This document shows, in pieces, positions 18,127 through 27,068 of a stretch of DNA of 64,000 nucleotides. The notes beneath the pieces are model-generated. The model saw only the letters and a program-made list of their open reading frames with translations, was not told where the DNA came from and ran no database searches. The first letter of the stretch is position 1. Every line of letters starts with the position of its first letter. Source of the DNA: Tannerella forsythia (GTDB lineage: Bacteria > Bacteroidota > Bacteroidia > Bacteroidales > Tannerellaceae). The stretch spans positions 1 to 64,000 of the forward strand of contig NZ_JUET01000054.1 in assembly GCF_001006485.1 (NCBI RefSeq), written 5' to 3'. The position numbers were made by a program, and so were the translations under genes.

Positions 18127-19274
18127 TTTGCACACATCACAGAGAATGGGCGGATCTGCCGGTCCTCGCTACTTACAGCGAATTTGCTCTGTCCGGGCAG
18201 GCTGCCGAATACCATTTGTCAATACGAATCGCGGCTTCGGAGTCAGATACCCAAACGCAATTTGCACAGCTTGAGGCGGCATTGAGCCGTTGGCAAAGTG
18301 AATATCCTCATACGATGCTTGTCTGGAGGCGTTACTTCCTTAGCGATGTCATGAATCAACACGGTTTTTTGTGTGGATACGATAACGAAGATGCGGCGTT
18401 GTCTGTCGTACAGCAGGCGCCCGGTCTGACAAAGGTAGCCCTCTGGGCTTATTGGGTGACATCCGAAAGTTCACGTGTGTCTAAAAACCTGTCTGTACAG
18501 GCTACAGAACTGATCCGTCCGTATTACCGTCACTTTTATCATACACAACTTCACTCATCGGCTTCGGACGAAGAGAAGCAGACAACCGATATTTTTGACC
18601 GTTACACGGCTTTATTGGCGACGCAGGCATGTACGTTGAGCCGTCACTGTATTCGTACATGGCTTTTTGTGCGCGACATCGACCTGCGTTATGCCGGCAT
18701 GGTGAAAGCGCGCCGGGCATGTTTCGAGCGCGAAGGGCTGACGTCGCAGACCCATTTCATTGCCAGCACGGGCATCGAGGGACGGTATACCGATCCGCGG
18801 GCATTGGTGACGATGGATGCGTATGCGGTGCACGGCTTGGAAACGGAGCAGGTGAGCTATCTCGATGCACTTGATCATCTGAATCGAACGAGCGAATACG
18901 GCGTGACGTTCGAGCGGGGTACCATGGTGCAATACGGTGACCGGCGGCATATCTTTATCTCGGGTACGGCAAGCATTAACAAGTATGGCGAGATCGTGCA
19001 TCCCGGCGATCTTTCCGGTCAACTCGACTGTTTATTCGGAAATATCAGGGCGTTGTTGGCCGAGGCTGATGCCGGCATGCACAACGTCATGCAGATGATT
19101 GTCTACGTGCGCGACCCGGGCGATTACGCAGCGGTCGGCACATGGATAGACGCTTATTTTCCACAAATACCCCGTATCACGGTCTGTGCTGCGGTCTGTC
19201 GTCCGGGGTGGCTCGTCGAGGTCGAGTGCATCGCCGTCACTTCCGACGGCGACAACCGTTTCCCCGTATTTTGA
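18123..19274 (+). CDS. Rid/YjgF-fold protein, possibly chorismatase-like
   Basis: A 383-residue protein, about three times the length of RidA. The C-terminal third (about residues 255-375) is a Rid domain: FISGTASINKYGEIVHPGDLSGQLDCLFGNIRALL, then MIVYVRDPGDY, and CRPGWLVEVECIAV carrying the Arg-Glu pair of the RidA active site. The N-terminal half is weakly similar in layout and may be a degenerate second copy, an arrangement known from chorismatase/FkbO-type enzymes. RidA hydrolyses reactive enamines; chorismatases cleave chorismate. Which applies here cannot be decided. It is the last gene of the operon and overlaps the amidase by 4 nt. Confidence 0.7.
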   Translation: MICTHHREWADLPVLATYSEFALSGQAAEYHLSIRIAASESDTQTQFAQLEAALSRWQSEYPHTMLVWRRYFLSDVMNQHGFLCGYDNEDAALSVVQQAPGLTKVALWAYWVTSESSRVSKNLSVQATELIRPYYRHFYHTQLHSSASDEEKQTTDIFDRYTALLATQACTLSRHCIRTWLFVRDIDLRYAGMVKARRACFEREGLTSQTHFIASTGIEGRYTDPRALVTMDAYAVHGLETEQVSYLDALDHLNRTSEYGVTFERGTMVQYGDRRHIFISGTASINKYGEIVHPGDLSGQLDCLFGNIRALLAEADAGMHNVMQMIVYVRDPGDYAAVGTWIDAYFPQIPRITVCAAVCRPGWLVEVECIAVTSDGDNRFPVF

Positions 19275-19286
19275 GAATGCGTCAGG

Positions 19287-21098
19287 CTATTCCGATAGCA
19301 TACGAATAACCTCCTGATTGGCAGCACGTACTTCGGCTTCGTTGATTTTGATCTCTTTCCGGTCGTAGGTCATCAGCCCGTTCACTTCGCCTTCCACATC
19401 GGTTGTCTGCGTATAAACGGCTGCGGAGAAACCTTGTCTGACGAATGACTGAAGCGTCTTGGCAAACTGCACGTATTCGGCCGTTACTTCTTCTTTGTTT
19501 TTAAACTGCACATATCCCCAGTTGCGTTTATCCCACCATAGATGGCCTTCGAGCGCCAACCCGATACCGCCGTATTCGCCGAGAACCGTTACACGTTCTG
19601 GATCGAACAGGTACATTTCCGGACCGGGATAATTGTGCAGGTCGAGTATGCTTCCGCACCGGCGATGGTTTCCTCCGCTGGCCGGATTGACGAGTCGTGA
19701 CGGATCACGATGTTCCGTCCATGCCGTTACTTTTTCGGTGTCGAATTGTCCCCATGCCTCGTTGAAAGGTACCCAGATAATGACGCAAGGATGGGAGATG
19801 CACAAGTCCATGATTTCTCCCCACTCATGATAGTAATTGGCGGCAGACTCTTCGCTTCGCTGTTTGTCTGAACCTCCGCCGTATTGACGCGGCTCCCACA
19901 CATTGTCCATGTCACCGCTCGGCATGTCTTGCCAGACGAGCATCCCTTCCTTGTCGCAGTGGTAATACCAGCGCGCAGGCTCAACCTTGACATGCTTACG
20001 TATCATATTGAATCCGAAATCTTTCGTCTTTCGAATATCATAAAGCAGCGCTTCGTCAGTCGGCGCCGTATAGAGTCCGTCAGGCCACCACCCCTGGTCG
20101 AGTGGTCCGTATTGGAAATAATTCTTGTTATTGAGCTGCATGCGCATGATACCGTTGGCGTCACGAGCCGTCGATATCTTGCGCATAGCCGTATAGGACG
20201 ATACTTCGTCTATTTTTTTGCCGTTGTGTGTGAGGCTGATCTTCATCGCATAGAGCGTCGGAGATTCGGGCGACCACAGCCGGGCGTTCGTAACCGGTAT
20301 ACGCAAGGTCTTTCCACTGATGCCTTTGGCCGAAGATACCATACGATCACCGTCGAAAAGACAGACTTCAACGATGTCATGGTTCCGATCGTCGTTGGTC
20401 GAGACGGTTACTTCAACGATCTCATGGTCGATATCGGGAATTGAGCGCACGCTTGTGATATGATGCTCCGCAACCGGCTCGATCCATACCGTTTGCCAGA
20501 TACCGGTAACAGCCGTGTACCAGATGCCTTCGGGGTTCAATGTCTGTTTGCCTCGCGGCTGATACCCCTTGTTCGTCGAATCCCATATCCGTACGACGAG
20601 TTTCTGCGGTTCGTTTGCTTTAAGAAACGACGTTATATCGAACGAGAAAGGCGTATAGCCTCCTTGGTGTGTGCCGATAAAGATATCGTTTACAAACACG
20701 TCGGAGCGCCAGTCGACGGCTCCGAAGTTGAGTTTCACATGCCGGCCTTTCCAGGATGACGGTACGGTGAACGTACGTTTATACCATAGTTCCTGCTGTT
20801 CGTTCACGGTCTTTTGTACGCCCGAAAGCGATGATTCTACGGCGAAAGGCACGAGAATCTTTCCGTCGAAATCGGCCGGTTCGGCTTTTCCTTTGTCTCG
20901 AATCGCATACTCCCAGAGACCATTCAGGTTCATCCATACCGATCGTTCCAATAGGGGACGCGGATATTCGGGTAATATCCGGTTCGGGTCAAAGCGTTCA
21001 GCCCAAACGGTTTTTAACTTGTCGCCGGCCGGCTTCCATTGTGCCGATACACCGAAAGAAAAGAGCACGATAGATATAAATAAGATTGTCTTTTTCAT
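19287..21098 (-). CDS. Secreted glycoside hydrolase family 2 protein
   Basis: A 603-residue enzyme with a signal peptide (MKKTILFISIVLFSFGVSA). GH2 architecture is seen in order: sugar-binding jelly-roll domain (about residues 45-200, with LWYKRTFTVPSSW), immunoglobulin-like domain (205-310), and the TIM barrel with acid/base Glu447 in VPFNEAWGQF and nucleophile Glu508 in LGEYGGIG. It is short and lacks the extra C-terminal domains of LacZ, so beta-galactosidase, beta-glucuronidase or beta-mannosidase activity cannot be told apart. It is exported, probably periplasmic. It lies 155 nt from the tricorn-like gene on the same strand and is not next to a SusCD pair. Confidence 0.9.
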   Translation of the reverse strand: MKKTILFISIVLFSFGVSAQWKPAGDKLKTVWAERFDPNRILPEYPRPLLERSVWMNLNGLWEYAIRDKGKAEPADFDGKILVPFAVESSLSGVQKTVNEQQELWYKRTFTVPSSWKGRHVKLNFGAVDWRSDVFVNDIFIGTHQGGYTPFSFDITSFLKANEPQKLVVRIWDSTNKGYQPRGKQTLNPEGIWYTAVTGIWQTVWIEPVAEHHITSVRSIPDIDHEIVEVTVSTNDDRNHDIVEVCLFDGDRMVSSAKGISGKTLRIPVTNARLWSPESPTLYAMKISLTHNGKKIDEVSSYTAMRKISTARDANGIMRMQLNNKNYFQYGPLDQGWWPDGLYTAPTDEALLYDIRKTKDFGFNMIRKHVKVEPARWYYHCDKEGMLVWQDMPSGDMDNVWEPRQYGGGSDKQRSEESAANYYHEWGEIMDLCISHPCVIIWVPFNEAWGQFDTEKVTAWTEHRDPSRLVNPASGGNHRRCGSILDLHNYPGPEMYLFDPERVTVLGEYGGIGLALEGHLWWDKRNWGYVQFKNKEEVTAEYVQFAKTLQSFVRQGFSAAVYTQTTDVEGEVNGLMTYDRKEIKINEAEVRAANQEVIRMLSE

Positions 21099-21252
21099 GA
21101 TGATTTTGTGTGAATTTTTGTAAGACAGATAAATGATGATTGAATTTTGTATATTGCCGACTGTACTGATATGCCGGAGAAAGATAGATGCCCTCCGTGT
21201 CCGTGCCGAGAGGGGTATTCCATCCGGCAGACACAGAGAGCATCCATAAGGG

Positions 21253-24200
21253 TTATTTATTCCACACCCGCGGCGCCGGAGTTTTGGGCAACGGTTTGCG
21301 GTTCTTCAGTTCTTTCATGACTTCTTCGATGGCACGGTTGAGCTGCTCGTCTTCGCCGTTCCATTCTTTTACCGGATCGTTGTCAATGAGGATATCCGGC
21401 TTTACGCCTTCATTCTCTACCATCCAGTGGCCATCCATGTCATAGCTTGTGAAGAACGGCACGCGCACGTCGGTACCGTCGATAAACGGTAACGAGGCTG
21501 TGATCCCGACAATTCCGCCCCATGTGCGGGTTCCGATCAGTTTACCGAGTTTAAGCGCGCGGAATCCCCACGGGAACAGGTCGCCGTCGGAAGCCGAATA
21601 TTTATTGATCAGACACACTTTCGGGCCAACCAACACCGCATCGGGCACGGTACCGTTACGGGTCGATCCGCGGCGCATGGTCATGCGGTACGGTTCGCGA
21701 GCCAGACGTTCGAGGATCATCGGGGAGACGTTACCGCCGCCGTTCGCGCGGTCGTCAATGATGAGTCCTTCCTTGTCGAGTTGCGGATAGAAATATTTGG
21801 CAAATTCGTTCAGTCCGTCTACTCCCATATCGGGGATGTAGATATATCCGATTTTTCCGCCCGAAGCCTTGTCAACCTTCTCGATGTTATTTTTTACCCA
21901 TTGGTAATGATAGAGCGAATATTCTTCTTCGAGCGGGCGGATCACCACCTTGCGGGCGCCGTTGAGCTGTGCTTTGCCGTTGAGCGACAATTCCGTCGGA
22001 ACGCCGGCTTTCCCTACGAGGAGGGCATACAGGTCGTTGACCGTGTTGGTCGGCACTCCGTCGATGGCGACGATGAAATCGCCGACTTGAGCTTCGATGC
22101 CCGGCTCGGTGAGCGGAGAACGGAGAGCGGGACTCCATGATTCGCCCGGCAGAATTTTTTCGAGGCGGAAGAAGCCGCTCTTGTCGCGCGAGATCTCTGC
22201 GCCCAACAGTCCGGTCTTGATGCGTTGCGGGCGATTCGTCTCGCCGGTGTTCACGTAGGCATGGCCGCAATTGAGTTCACCGATCATTTCGCCGATCAGG
22301 TAGGTGAGGTCTTGACGGTTCTTCACATAAGGGAGTAATACGCCATATTTCTTCTTCATCGCTTTCCAGTCTACGCCGTGCATATTTTCGAGGTAGAAGC
22401 CGTCGCGGAAGGCACGCCATGCCTCATCGAAGATTTGTGCCCACTCCTTGGCATAGTCGATCGTAATCTTCATATCCGAGAAATTTACAGGGTCTTTCAA
22501 ATCGATTTTCCCGGAAGGAATATCTTTGACAAACAGTTGCTTGTTTTTGAAGAATCCGGCTTTTTTGCCTCCCGGCTCCACCCACATACGGGCGCCTTCG
22601 GCCACGGTTTCTTCTTTCTGCTTGTTCAGATCATAGACGTAGGTGGAGTTGTTACGGCTGTAATACACTTTTTGCCCGTCGGAATAAAGATTACCGTGAT
22701 ATCCTTGCGGCAAGGGGAGTTTCACGATCCGGCCGCTCAGTCCGTCCGCATCGACTTTGACCGTGACGCCTTCGGGCTTTTTCTTCTCGTCCGTCTCTTT
22801 TTTCTTGCCTTCTTCTACGTTGATTTCTACTTTCTTCGGTTCAGCTTTGCTACCGTCGTCCTTGGTCAGGAAGGGGGAGGGCGTGTCTTTGGTCAGCAGC
22901 GCGAGGTAAACTCCGTTCGAATAACCGTAGACGTGGTTCCATTCTTTCGATCCGTAGGTTGGATTGAAGTCGCGCATCGAGGTAAATACAAGGTATTTCC
23001 CGTCTGTGCTAAACGTGGGAGAACCCGAATCGTACCACCGGTCGGTTACCTGAAATTCTTTCTTGTCGTCGATGCGGTAGAGGTAAATGATGTCGTATTC
23101 GTTGTCGGCCATGCGTGTATATGCCAGCCATTTGCTGTCGGGCGAGAAAGTGACCTCATACGGTTCTTTCTTCGGATCGCGCAGTACTTCGGTTACCTGT
23201 TTGGTAGCCACATTCAGCAGGTTGATCCGGTTCTTGCGGTCGGTGTACACAATCGATTTGCTGTCGGGACTCCATTCGAAGTTACGGATATACGTATCGT
23301 TATTTTTCGTCAGCTGAACGGCTTCGCCTCCTTCGGCCGGTTGCATGTAAAGCTCGGTTTCGCCCGTTGCGTCGGAGATGTAAGCGATGTGCTTGCCGTC
23401 GGGCGACCAGGTAGCGCTGCGTTCGTGAGCCCCCGGCGTACGGACGATGTTTTTCGTCACGCCTTTCTCAACGGGGAGGTTAAATATCTCGCCGCGTGCC
23501 GTGACGACAACCCGTTTCCCATCGGGCGAGAGGCTGGCTCCGCGCATGTACCGTCCGCCGTCCTTGATTTCGCTCCGGGCGTACAGATGGTCGGAGGTCA
23601 GTGTGATGTTGACCTTTTCGGCTTTCTTTGTGGCAGGATCGAACCGATAGATATAGCCGGCATTTTCGAAGACGATCAGTTGCCCGTTCGTGCTTGGGAA
23701 CTTGATATCATATTCGGTGAAGTCGGTTACCTTCGAGGTCGTTTTTGTTTTTGTATCGTAGACGAAGAGGTTCATCGTCCGGTCGCGGTCGGAGAGGAAA
23801 TAGATTTCGTCGCCGACCCACATCGGGAAGATGTCTTGTGCGCGGTTGTTCGTGATGTTCTCGACCGTTTTCTTTCCGGCGTCATATATCCAGACATCGT
23901 CTGCCATACCGCCCCGATAGTATTTCCATGTGCGGAATTCGCGCATCACACGGTTATAGGCCAGTCGTTTCCCGTCGGGAGAAAAACTGCAAAAGCCGCC
24001 TTCGGGCAAGGGGATGACTTCGGAGAGTCCGCCTTCTTTGGCTACGGTGTACAGTTTACCGCCAAATCCCGAGCCGATCCGGTTGCGGTAAACAATCTTC
24101 GCGCCGTCAGCTGTCCATGCGGTCACGATGTTGTTCGGTCCCATACGGTCTCCCACATCGTCGCGTTGATTTGTCGCAGTGTAAGTTACGCGCAGCGGTT

Positions 24201-24495
24201 CGCCGCCGTCGGCGGGGATGGTATACACTTCCGTATTTCCGTCATACTGTCCGGTGAAGGCAATCGTTTTTCCGTCGGGCGAAAAGTGCGGAAACATTTC
24301 GTAGCCTACATGCGAAGTGAGCCGTTTCGCTTCTCCGCCGCGGACAGATACTTTGTACAAATCGCCGGCATACGAAAACACAATGTCGCTACCGTTTGTA
24401 GCAGGGAAACGCAGCAACCGCGCTTCTTCGGCCTGTCCCTGTTGCGCTGCGACGAACATCGCACATACCAGGCTCCATAGTTGTTTTTTCTTCAT
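21253..24495 (-). CDS. Tricorn-type protease (S41 family) with beta-propeller domains
   Basis: A 1080-residue protein with a signal peptide (to about residue 22). The first 600 residues are WD40/PD40-like propeller blades with repeated FSPDGK / WSPDGKHIAY / FSPDSKWLAY motifs. A PDZ-like domain (AQVGDFIVAIDGVPTN) and an S41 catalytic domain follow. Predicted catalytic Ser969 lies in NKYSASDGD with oxyanion Asp970, and GH in LNCGHAYV matches the tricorn His. Tricorn enzymes process oligopeptides of about 6-12 residues; bacterial homologues are exported and likely periplasmic. A lysine-rich linker (residues 575-600) separates propellers and protease. A -7 box lies at 24525-24532. Confidence 0.92.
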   Translation of the reverse strand: MKKKQLWSLVCAMFVAAQQGQAEEARLLRFPATNGSDIVFSYAGDLYKVSVRGGEAKRLTSHVGYEMFPHFSPDGKTIAFTGQYDGNTEVYTIPADGGEPLRVTYTATNQRDDVGDRMGPNNIVTAWTADGAKIVYRNRIGSGFGGKLYTVAKEGGLSEVIPLPEGGFCSFSPDGKRLAYNRVMREFRTWKYYRGGMADDVWIYDAGKKTVENITNNRAQDIFPMWVGDEIYFLSDRDRTMNLFVYDTKTKTTSKVTDFTEYDIKFPSTNGQLIVFENAGYIYRFDPATKKAEKVNITLTSDHLYARSEIKDGGRYMRGASLSPDGKRVVVTARGEIFNLPVEKGVTKNIVRTPGAHERSATWSPDGKHIAYISDATGETELYMQPAEGGEAVQLTKNNDTYIRNFEWSPDSKSIVYTDRKNRINLLNVATKQVTEVLRDPKKEPYEVTFSPDSKWLAYTRMADNEYDIIYLYRIDDKKEFQVTDRWYDSGSPTFSTDGKYLVFTSMRDFNPTYGSKEWNHVYGYSNGVYLALLTKDTPSPFLTKDDGSKAEPKKVEINVEEGKKKETDEKKKPEGVTVKVDADGLSGRIVKLPLPQGYHGNLYSDGQKVYYSRNNSTYVYDLNKQKEETVAEGARMWVEPGGKKAGFFKNKQLFVKDIPSGKIDLKDPVNFSDMKITIDYAKEWAQIFDEAWRAFRDGFYLENMHGVDWKAMKKKYGVLLPYVKNRQDLTYLIGEMIGELNCGHAYVNTGETNRPQRIKTGLLGAEISRDKSGFFRLEKILPGESWSPALRSPLTEPGIEAQVGDFIVAIDGVPTNTVNDLYALLVGKAGVPTELSLNGKAQLNGARKVVIRPLEEEYSLYHYQWVKNNIEKVDKASGGKIGYIYIPDMGVDGLNEFAKYFYPQLDKEGLIIDDRANGGGNVSPMILERLAREPYRMTMRRGSTRNGTVPDAVLVGPKVCLINKYSASDGDLFPWGFRALKLGKLIGTRTWGGIVGITASLPFIDGTDVRVPFFTSYDMDGHWMVENEGVKPDILIDNDPVKEWNGEDEQLNRAIEEVMKELKNRKPLPKTPAPRVWNK

Positions 24496-24524
24496 ACGTT
24501 TTTACATTTGATTTTAGACGTGTA

Positions 24525-24532
24525 CAAAGGTA
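24525..24532 (-). promoter_or_regulatory. Promoter -7 box for the tricorn protease gene
   Basis: TACCTTTG on the minus strand, 30 nt upstream of the ATG. The nearest TTTG upstream is only 13 nt away, so the -33 element is unclear. Confidence 0.45.
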
Positions 24533-24684
24533 AGCATTATTACCTCAAATTGGGTTGATTTGTTTAGCCGTTTAGTTGTTGGGGGGCGTCAGTTGTCAGC
24601 TTCATCCCTGCAAATTCTCCCTTTGAAGGGGGGAGGGGGGGGCGTTCGGACACTGTGTACCCGCCCTGACTATTCAATGATGTC

Positions 24685-24882
24685 AGGCTTACAGCCCTTG
24701 TACCCCTTGCGAGCTAACCCTTTCGTGGCGTTGAGGTGTTTGGTTGTTGAGATGTTAATTTGTTTACTGACTACTGATTACTGAACGCTGTAAAAGCCCT
24801 GAAAGGGCACGTTAATTCAGCCCAATGTAGAGCGAAGCAAAGCGTTGGGAAAAAGCATTCCCCGATAGAGGGCTGAAAGCCT
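24685..24882. repeat. REP/MITE-like element with near-perfect terminal inverted repeats
   Basis: The 385-nt gap 24496-24880 holds no gene. AGGCTTACAGCCC (24685-24697) is mirrored with one mismatch by GGGCTGAAAGCCT (24870-24882). Inside are CCCTGAAAGGGC (a hairpin by itself), AATTCAGCCCAATGTAGAGCG and CCCCGATAGAGGG. To my knowledge, sequences of this type recur as dispersed non-coding repeats in Bacteroidetes genomes. Its right end supplies the last bases and stop codon of the next gene. A G-rich stretch (24619-24643) lies just outside. Confidence 0.5.
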
Positions 24883-25795
24883 ACTTTTTTTCTGATGTCT
24901 TAATGAAGGAGCTTTCCATATAAATGTTTTGTCGATCCGGTTGTTCATACAGAAGGTAATATAAAAAGAACGGAATACACAGGATAAAATAAGATACATC
25001 GATAGATGATTCTTGAATCAGAGAGATATAGACCGATGTACTGAGGGCATGATACACAAAATGCAGCATAATCGTTATAAACAGGATCACTCCGCTGTAA
25101 AAAAAAACATCCGCATTTTGCTTGCAAAACAGAAACATAAAACAGGAACAAACAATTGCAGTCATGACCCATCCGAACGGCATCAAGAAAGAGGATTGAA
25201 TGATGAATGGATTCATCTGCAGAAAATCATCCCGGAATCCCATCACAAAAGGTAAAAATGTAGAGATAAAAATGAGGACGGATATCGCTCCGATCTTTAT
25301 TGCCGATTTCAGAGATAGCTGCCCGGTTCTGATGGTATGCAGAAAAAAGATGATATAGCAGAGCGCAAATACGTTTCGGGTAGACAAAAGCAAACCGATT
25401 ATTCCTCCGATAAATAATTGATTTTTCAGAGATGCGTAATTCTTAATTCTAAAAAATAAGACAATGGAGCATGCTATAAGGACGGCATTCAGAAAAATAT
25501 TGCTTCTTACCAATACTTCCCAAAGATAAAAAGGGGACGTGGTTATCAACAGTATGAATAAGACAGGATAAGGAGACGCTATTTTCATGTATTTGATTAA
25601 TCCATAAAAAACAACGATTCCTGCAAGCGAAAGAAATCCCAGTTCTCCGATGAGGTAAAAGGGGAGTGCCAAGATAAAATAAAAAGGCATTGGGCCCGGA
25701 TAATTTCCCAGATGAGACTGGGCGTAATATACATATTGGCCACTAAAATACTGGTCCCAAAAAGAGGTGATTGCAAAAGAAAATTTGGTAAGCAA
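24881..25795 (-). pseudogene. N-terminally truncated membrane glycosyltransferase-like protein
   Basis: About 304 codons encode 8-9 hydrophobic helices. The text QSHLGNYPGPMPFYFILALPFYLIGELG resembles the first periplasmic loop and second helix of GT39/PMT-like membrane glycosyltransferases, which normally have a first helix and a DE-type motif before it. Here the frame is closed by a TAA just upstream and the only initiator is a TTG inside an inverted repeat, so the first ~40-60 residues are missing. The last residues and stop lie at the edge of a repeat element. Both ends thus look disturbed. It could still be a short intact membrane protein of unknown role. Confidence 0.55.
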
Positions 25796-25829
25796 GCATT
25801 AAAGATAGAAAATCTGCTTGCTTACCAAA
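25784..25829. repeat. Perfect 14-bp inverted repeat with 18-nt spacer
   Basis: TTTGGTAAGCAAGC (25784-25797) and GCTTGCTTACCAAA (25816-25829) are exact mirror copies. The repeat sits at the broken 5' edge of the membrane protein gene and 81 nt from the end of the downstream lipoprotein gene. It could be a terminator-like hairpin (no long T run follows), a transposon or recombination scar, or a site for a site-specific recombinase. Confidence 0.6.
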
Positions 25830-25910
25830 GCAAAAAAAACGTCTTTAAACCGACTTTAGATTCATTAATTACTGCGATTTTATCCAGAAATCTTTTAAAG
25901 ATGTTTATAT

Positions 25911-26959
25911 TTATTCATTATTTCCAAGAGGGGTACATCCCAGAAATGTATATGTTATATGGTTATCGCTAATGCTTTCTTGAATAACATACATGTTGGG
26001 ATCTTTGCACCATTTAGGCATACCGTCCCTCCAAGAGCAGACATTATCAGGCCTTTCTATATTCTTATATACAAAAGGCCTAAAATCGTCTTCTCTCCTT
26101 TTGACCACTATATCCATAGATATAATGATATATGAACTGGGAATAGTAATGTAACCTGATTCATTTTTTATAGAAGAGTCATTATTTGTACCGAATGTTT
26201 CTGAATATGAAAGATTCCGGTATCGGTTATTGCCATCCTTTACTTTTAAATTGAAAGTGATGATGCATGGAGAAAATTCCATATATTCTATTTTGGCTGT
26301 AATAACATCCGCTTGTTTCCATGGATTGGGTCGTCCATAATATACATATCCGATATTTCGTTGAAAGACATAATCTTTTTCTTTATCCGGATCATTCCAA
26401 ACTTTGTAGAAATGATTCTTTTTTTCCGCCGAATAATATTCTTTTAGCGGAACGGCTCCTATTTGCATGGAAGGATAAATATATCCGAGATGGGCCTCTT
26501 GTTTGTAGCCTTGGACAGACGGTTCAGTCGAGAGCAGATGGTCGTTGTAGGCTTCCGAATAATATCTGTATAAAGGTTGAGCATTCCAGATGCTCTCACT
26601 TGCCAGATTAAAATCCTGGCACATGTGAAGATAGTGCCGTCCGTTGATGATAAGCGGCTGGTTGGGTGCCTCCGTGCCGAAATAATGATCGCTCTTTTCG
26701 CCTCCATGGTAGTAATACACATGGATGGGAGTAGAGGCTTCGAATGGTGAAAGTCCGTTACCGGATGATCTAAGTTCAACCGATTCGCTTTCCGTGTCGA
26801 TGATTTCGTCACGTACTAAGGTGAATTTTCGACCCTCCTTTGGAGTGTCTTTTCCGCTCCGGACTGAGCTCTGATTCGTTTCAGTCAAGACATTGTCACT
26901 TTGGCAAGAGGTAATGCCAATCCCATGCTGCATAATACAGCTAACATAACTTTTTTCAT
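25911..26959 (-). pseudogene. DUF5648-like repeat lipoprotein with frameshifted signal peptide
   Basis: The main frame (340 codons from 26933) encodes two to three repeats of the PxYRYYSEAYNDHLLSTEP...GYKQEAHLGYIY type (about residues 70-205). These resemble the DUF5648 repeat found in secreted bacterial proteins. It lacks a signal peptide. An ATG at 26959, 35 nt after a good promoter -7 box, opens a different frame reading MKKVMLAVLCSMGLA, a typical lipoprotein leader. One extra G near 26916 would give MGLGITSCQSDN, joining the leader through an ITSC lipobox to the main frame. This is therefore a single-base frameshift, or a sequencing error, in a surface or periplasmic lipoprotein. Confidence 0.7.
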
Positions 26960-26994
26960 GTTGTTCTTAATTTAAGTTATAAAAATGTTCGGGG

Positions 26995-27027
26995 CAAATA
27001 TAATCGAATCATTTTTATCGACACAAA
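26995..27027 (-). promoter_or_regulatory. Promoter for the DUF5648-like lipoprotein gene
   Basis: On the minus strand TTTG (27024-27027) is followed after 21 nt by TATATTTG (26995-27002), matching the Bacteroidetes consensus. It places the natural start at 26959 rather than at 26933. Confidence 0.65.
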
Positions 27028-27068
27028 AAAATCCCATCATTAACATTTCGCTTGATGGATACGGTTCC

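Noticed and set aside
22378-24480. 700-codon plus-strand frame opposite the tricorn protease
   Set aside because: It is a shadow of the repeated propeller sequence; it has no start signal and no recognisable domain.
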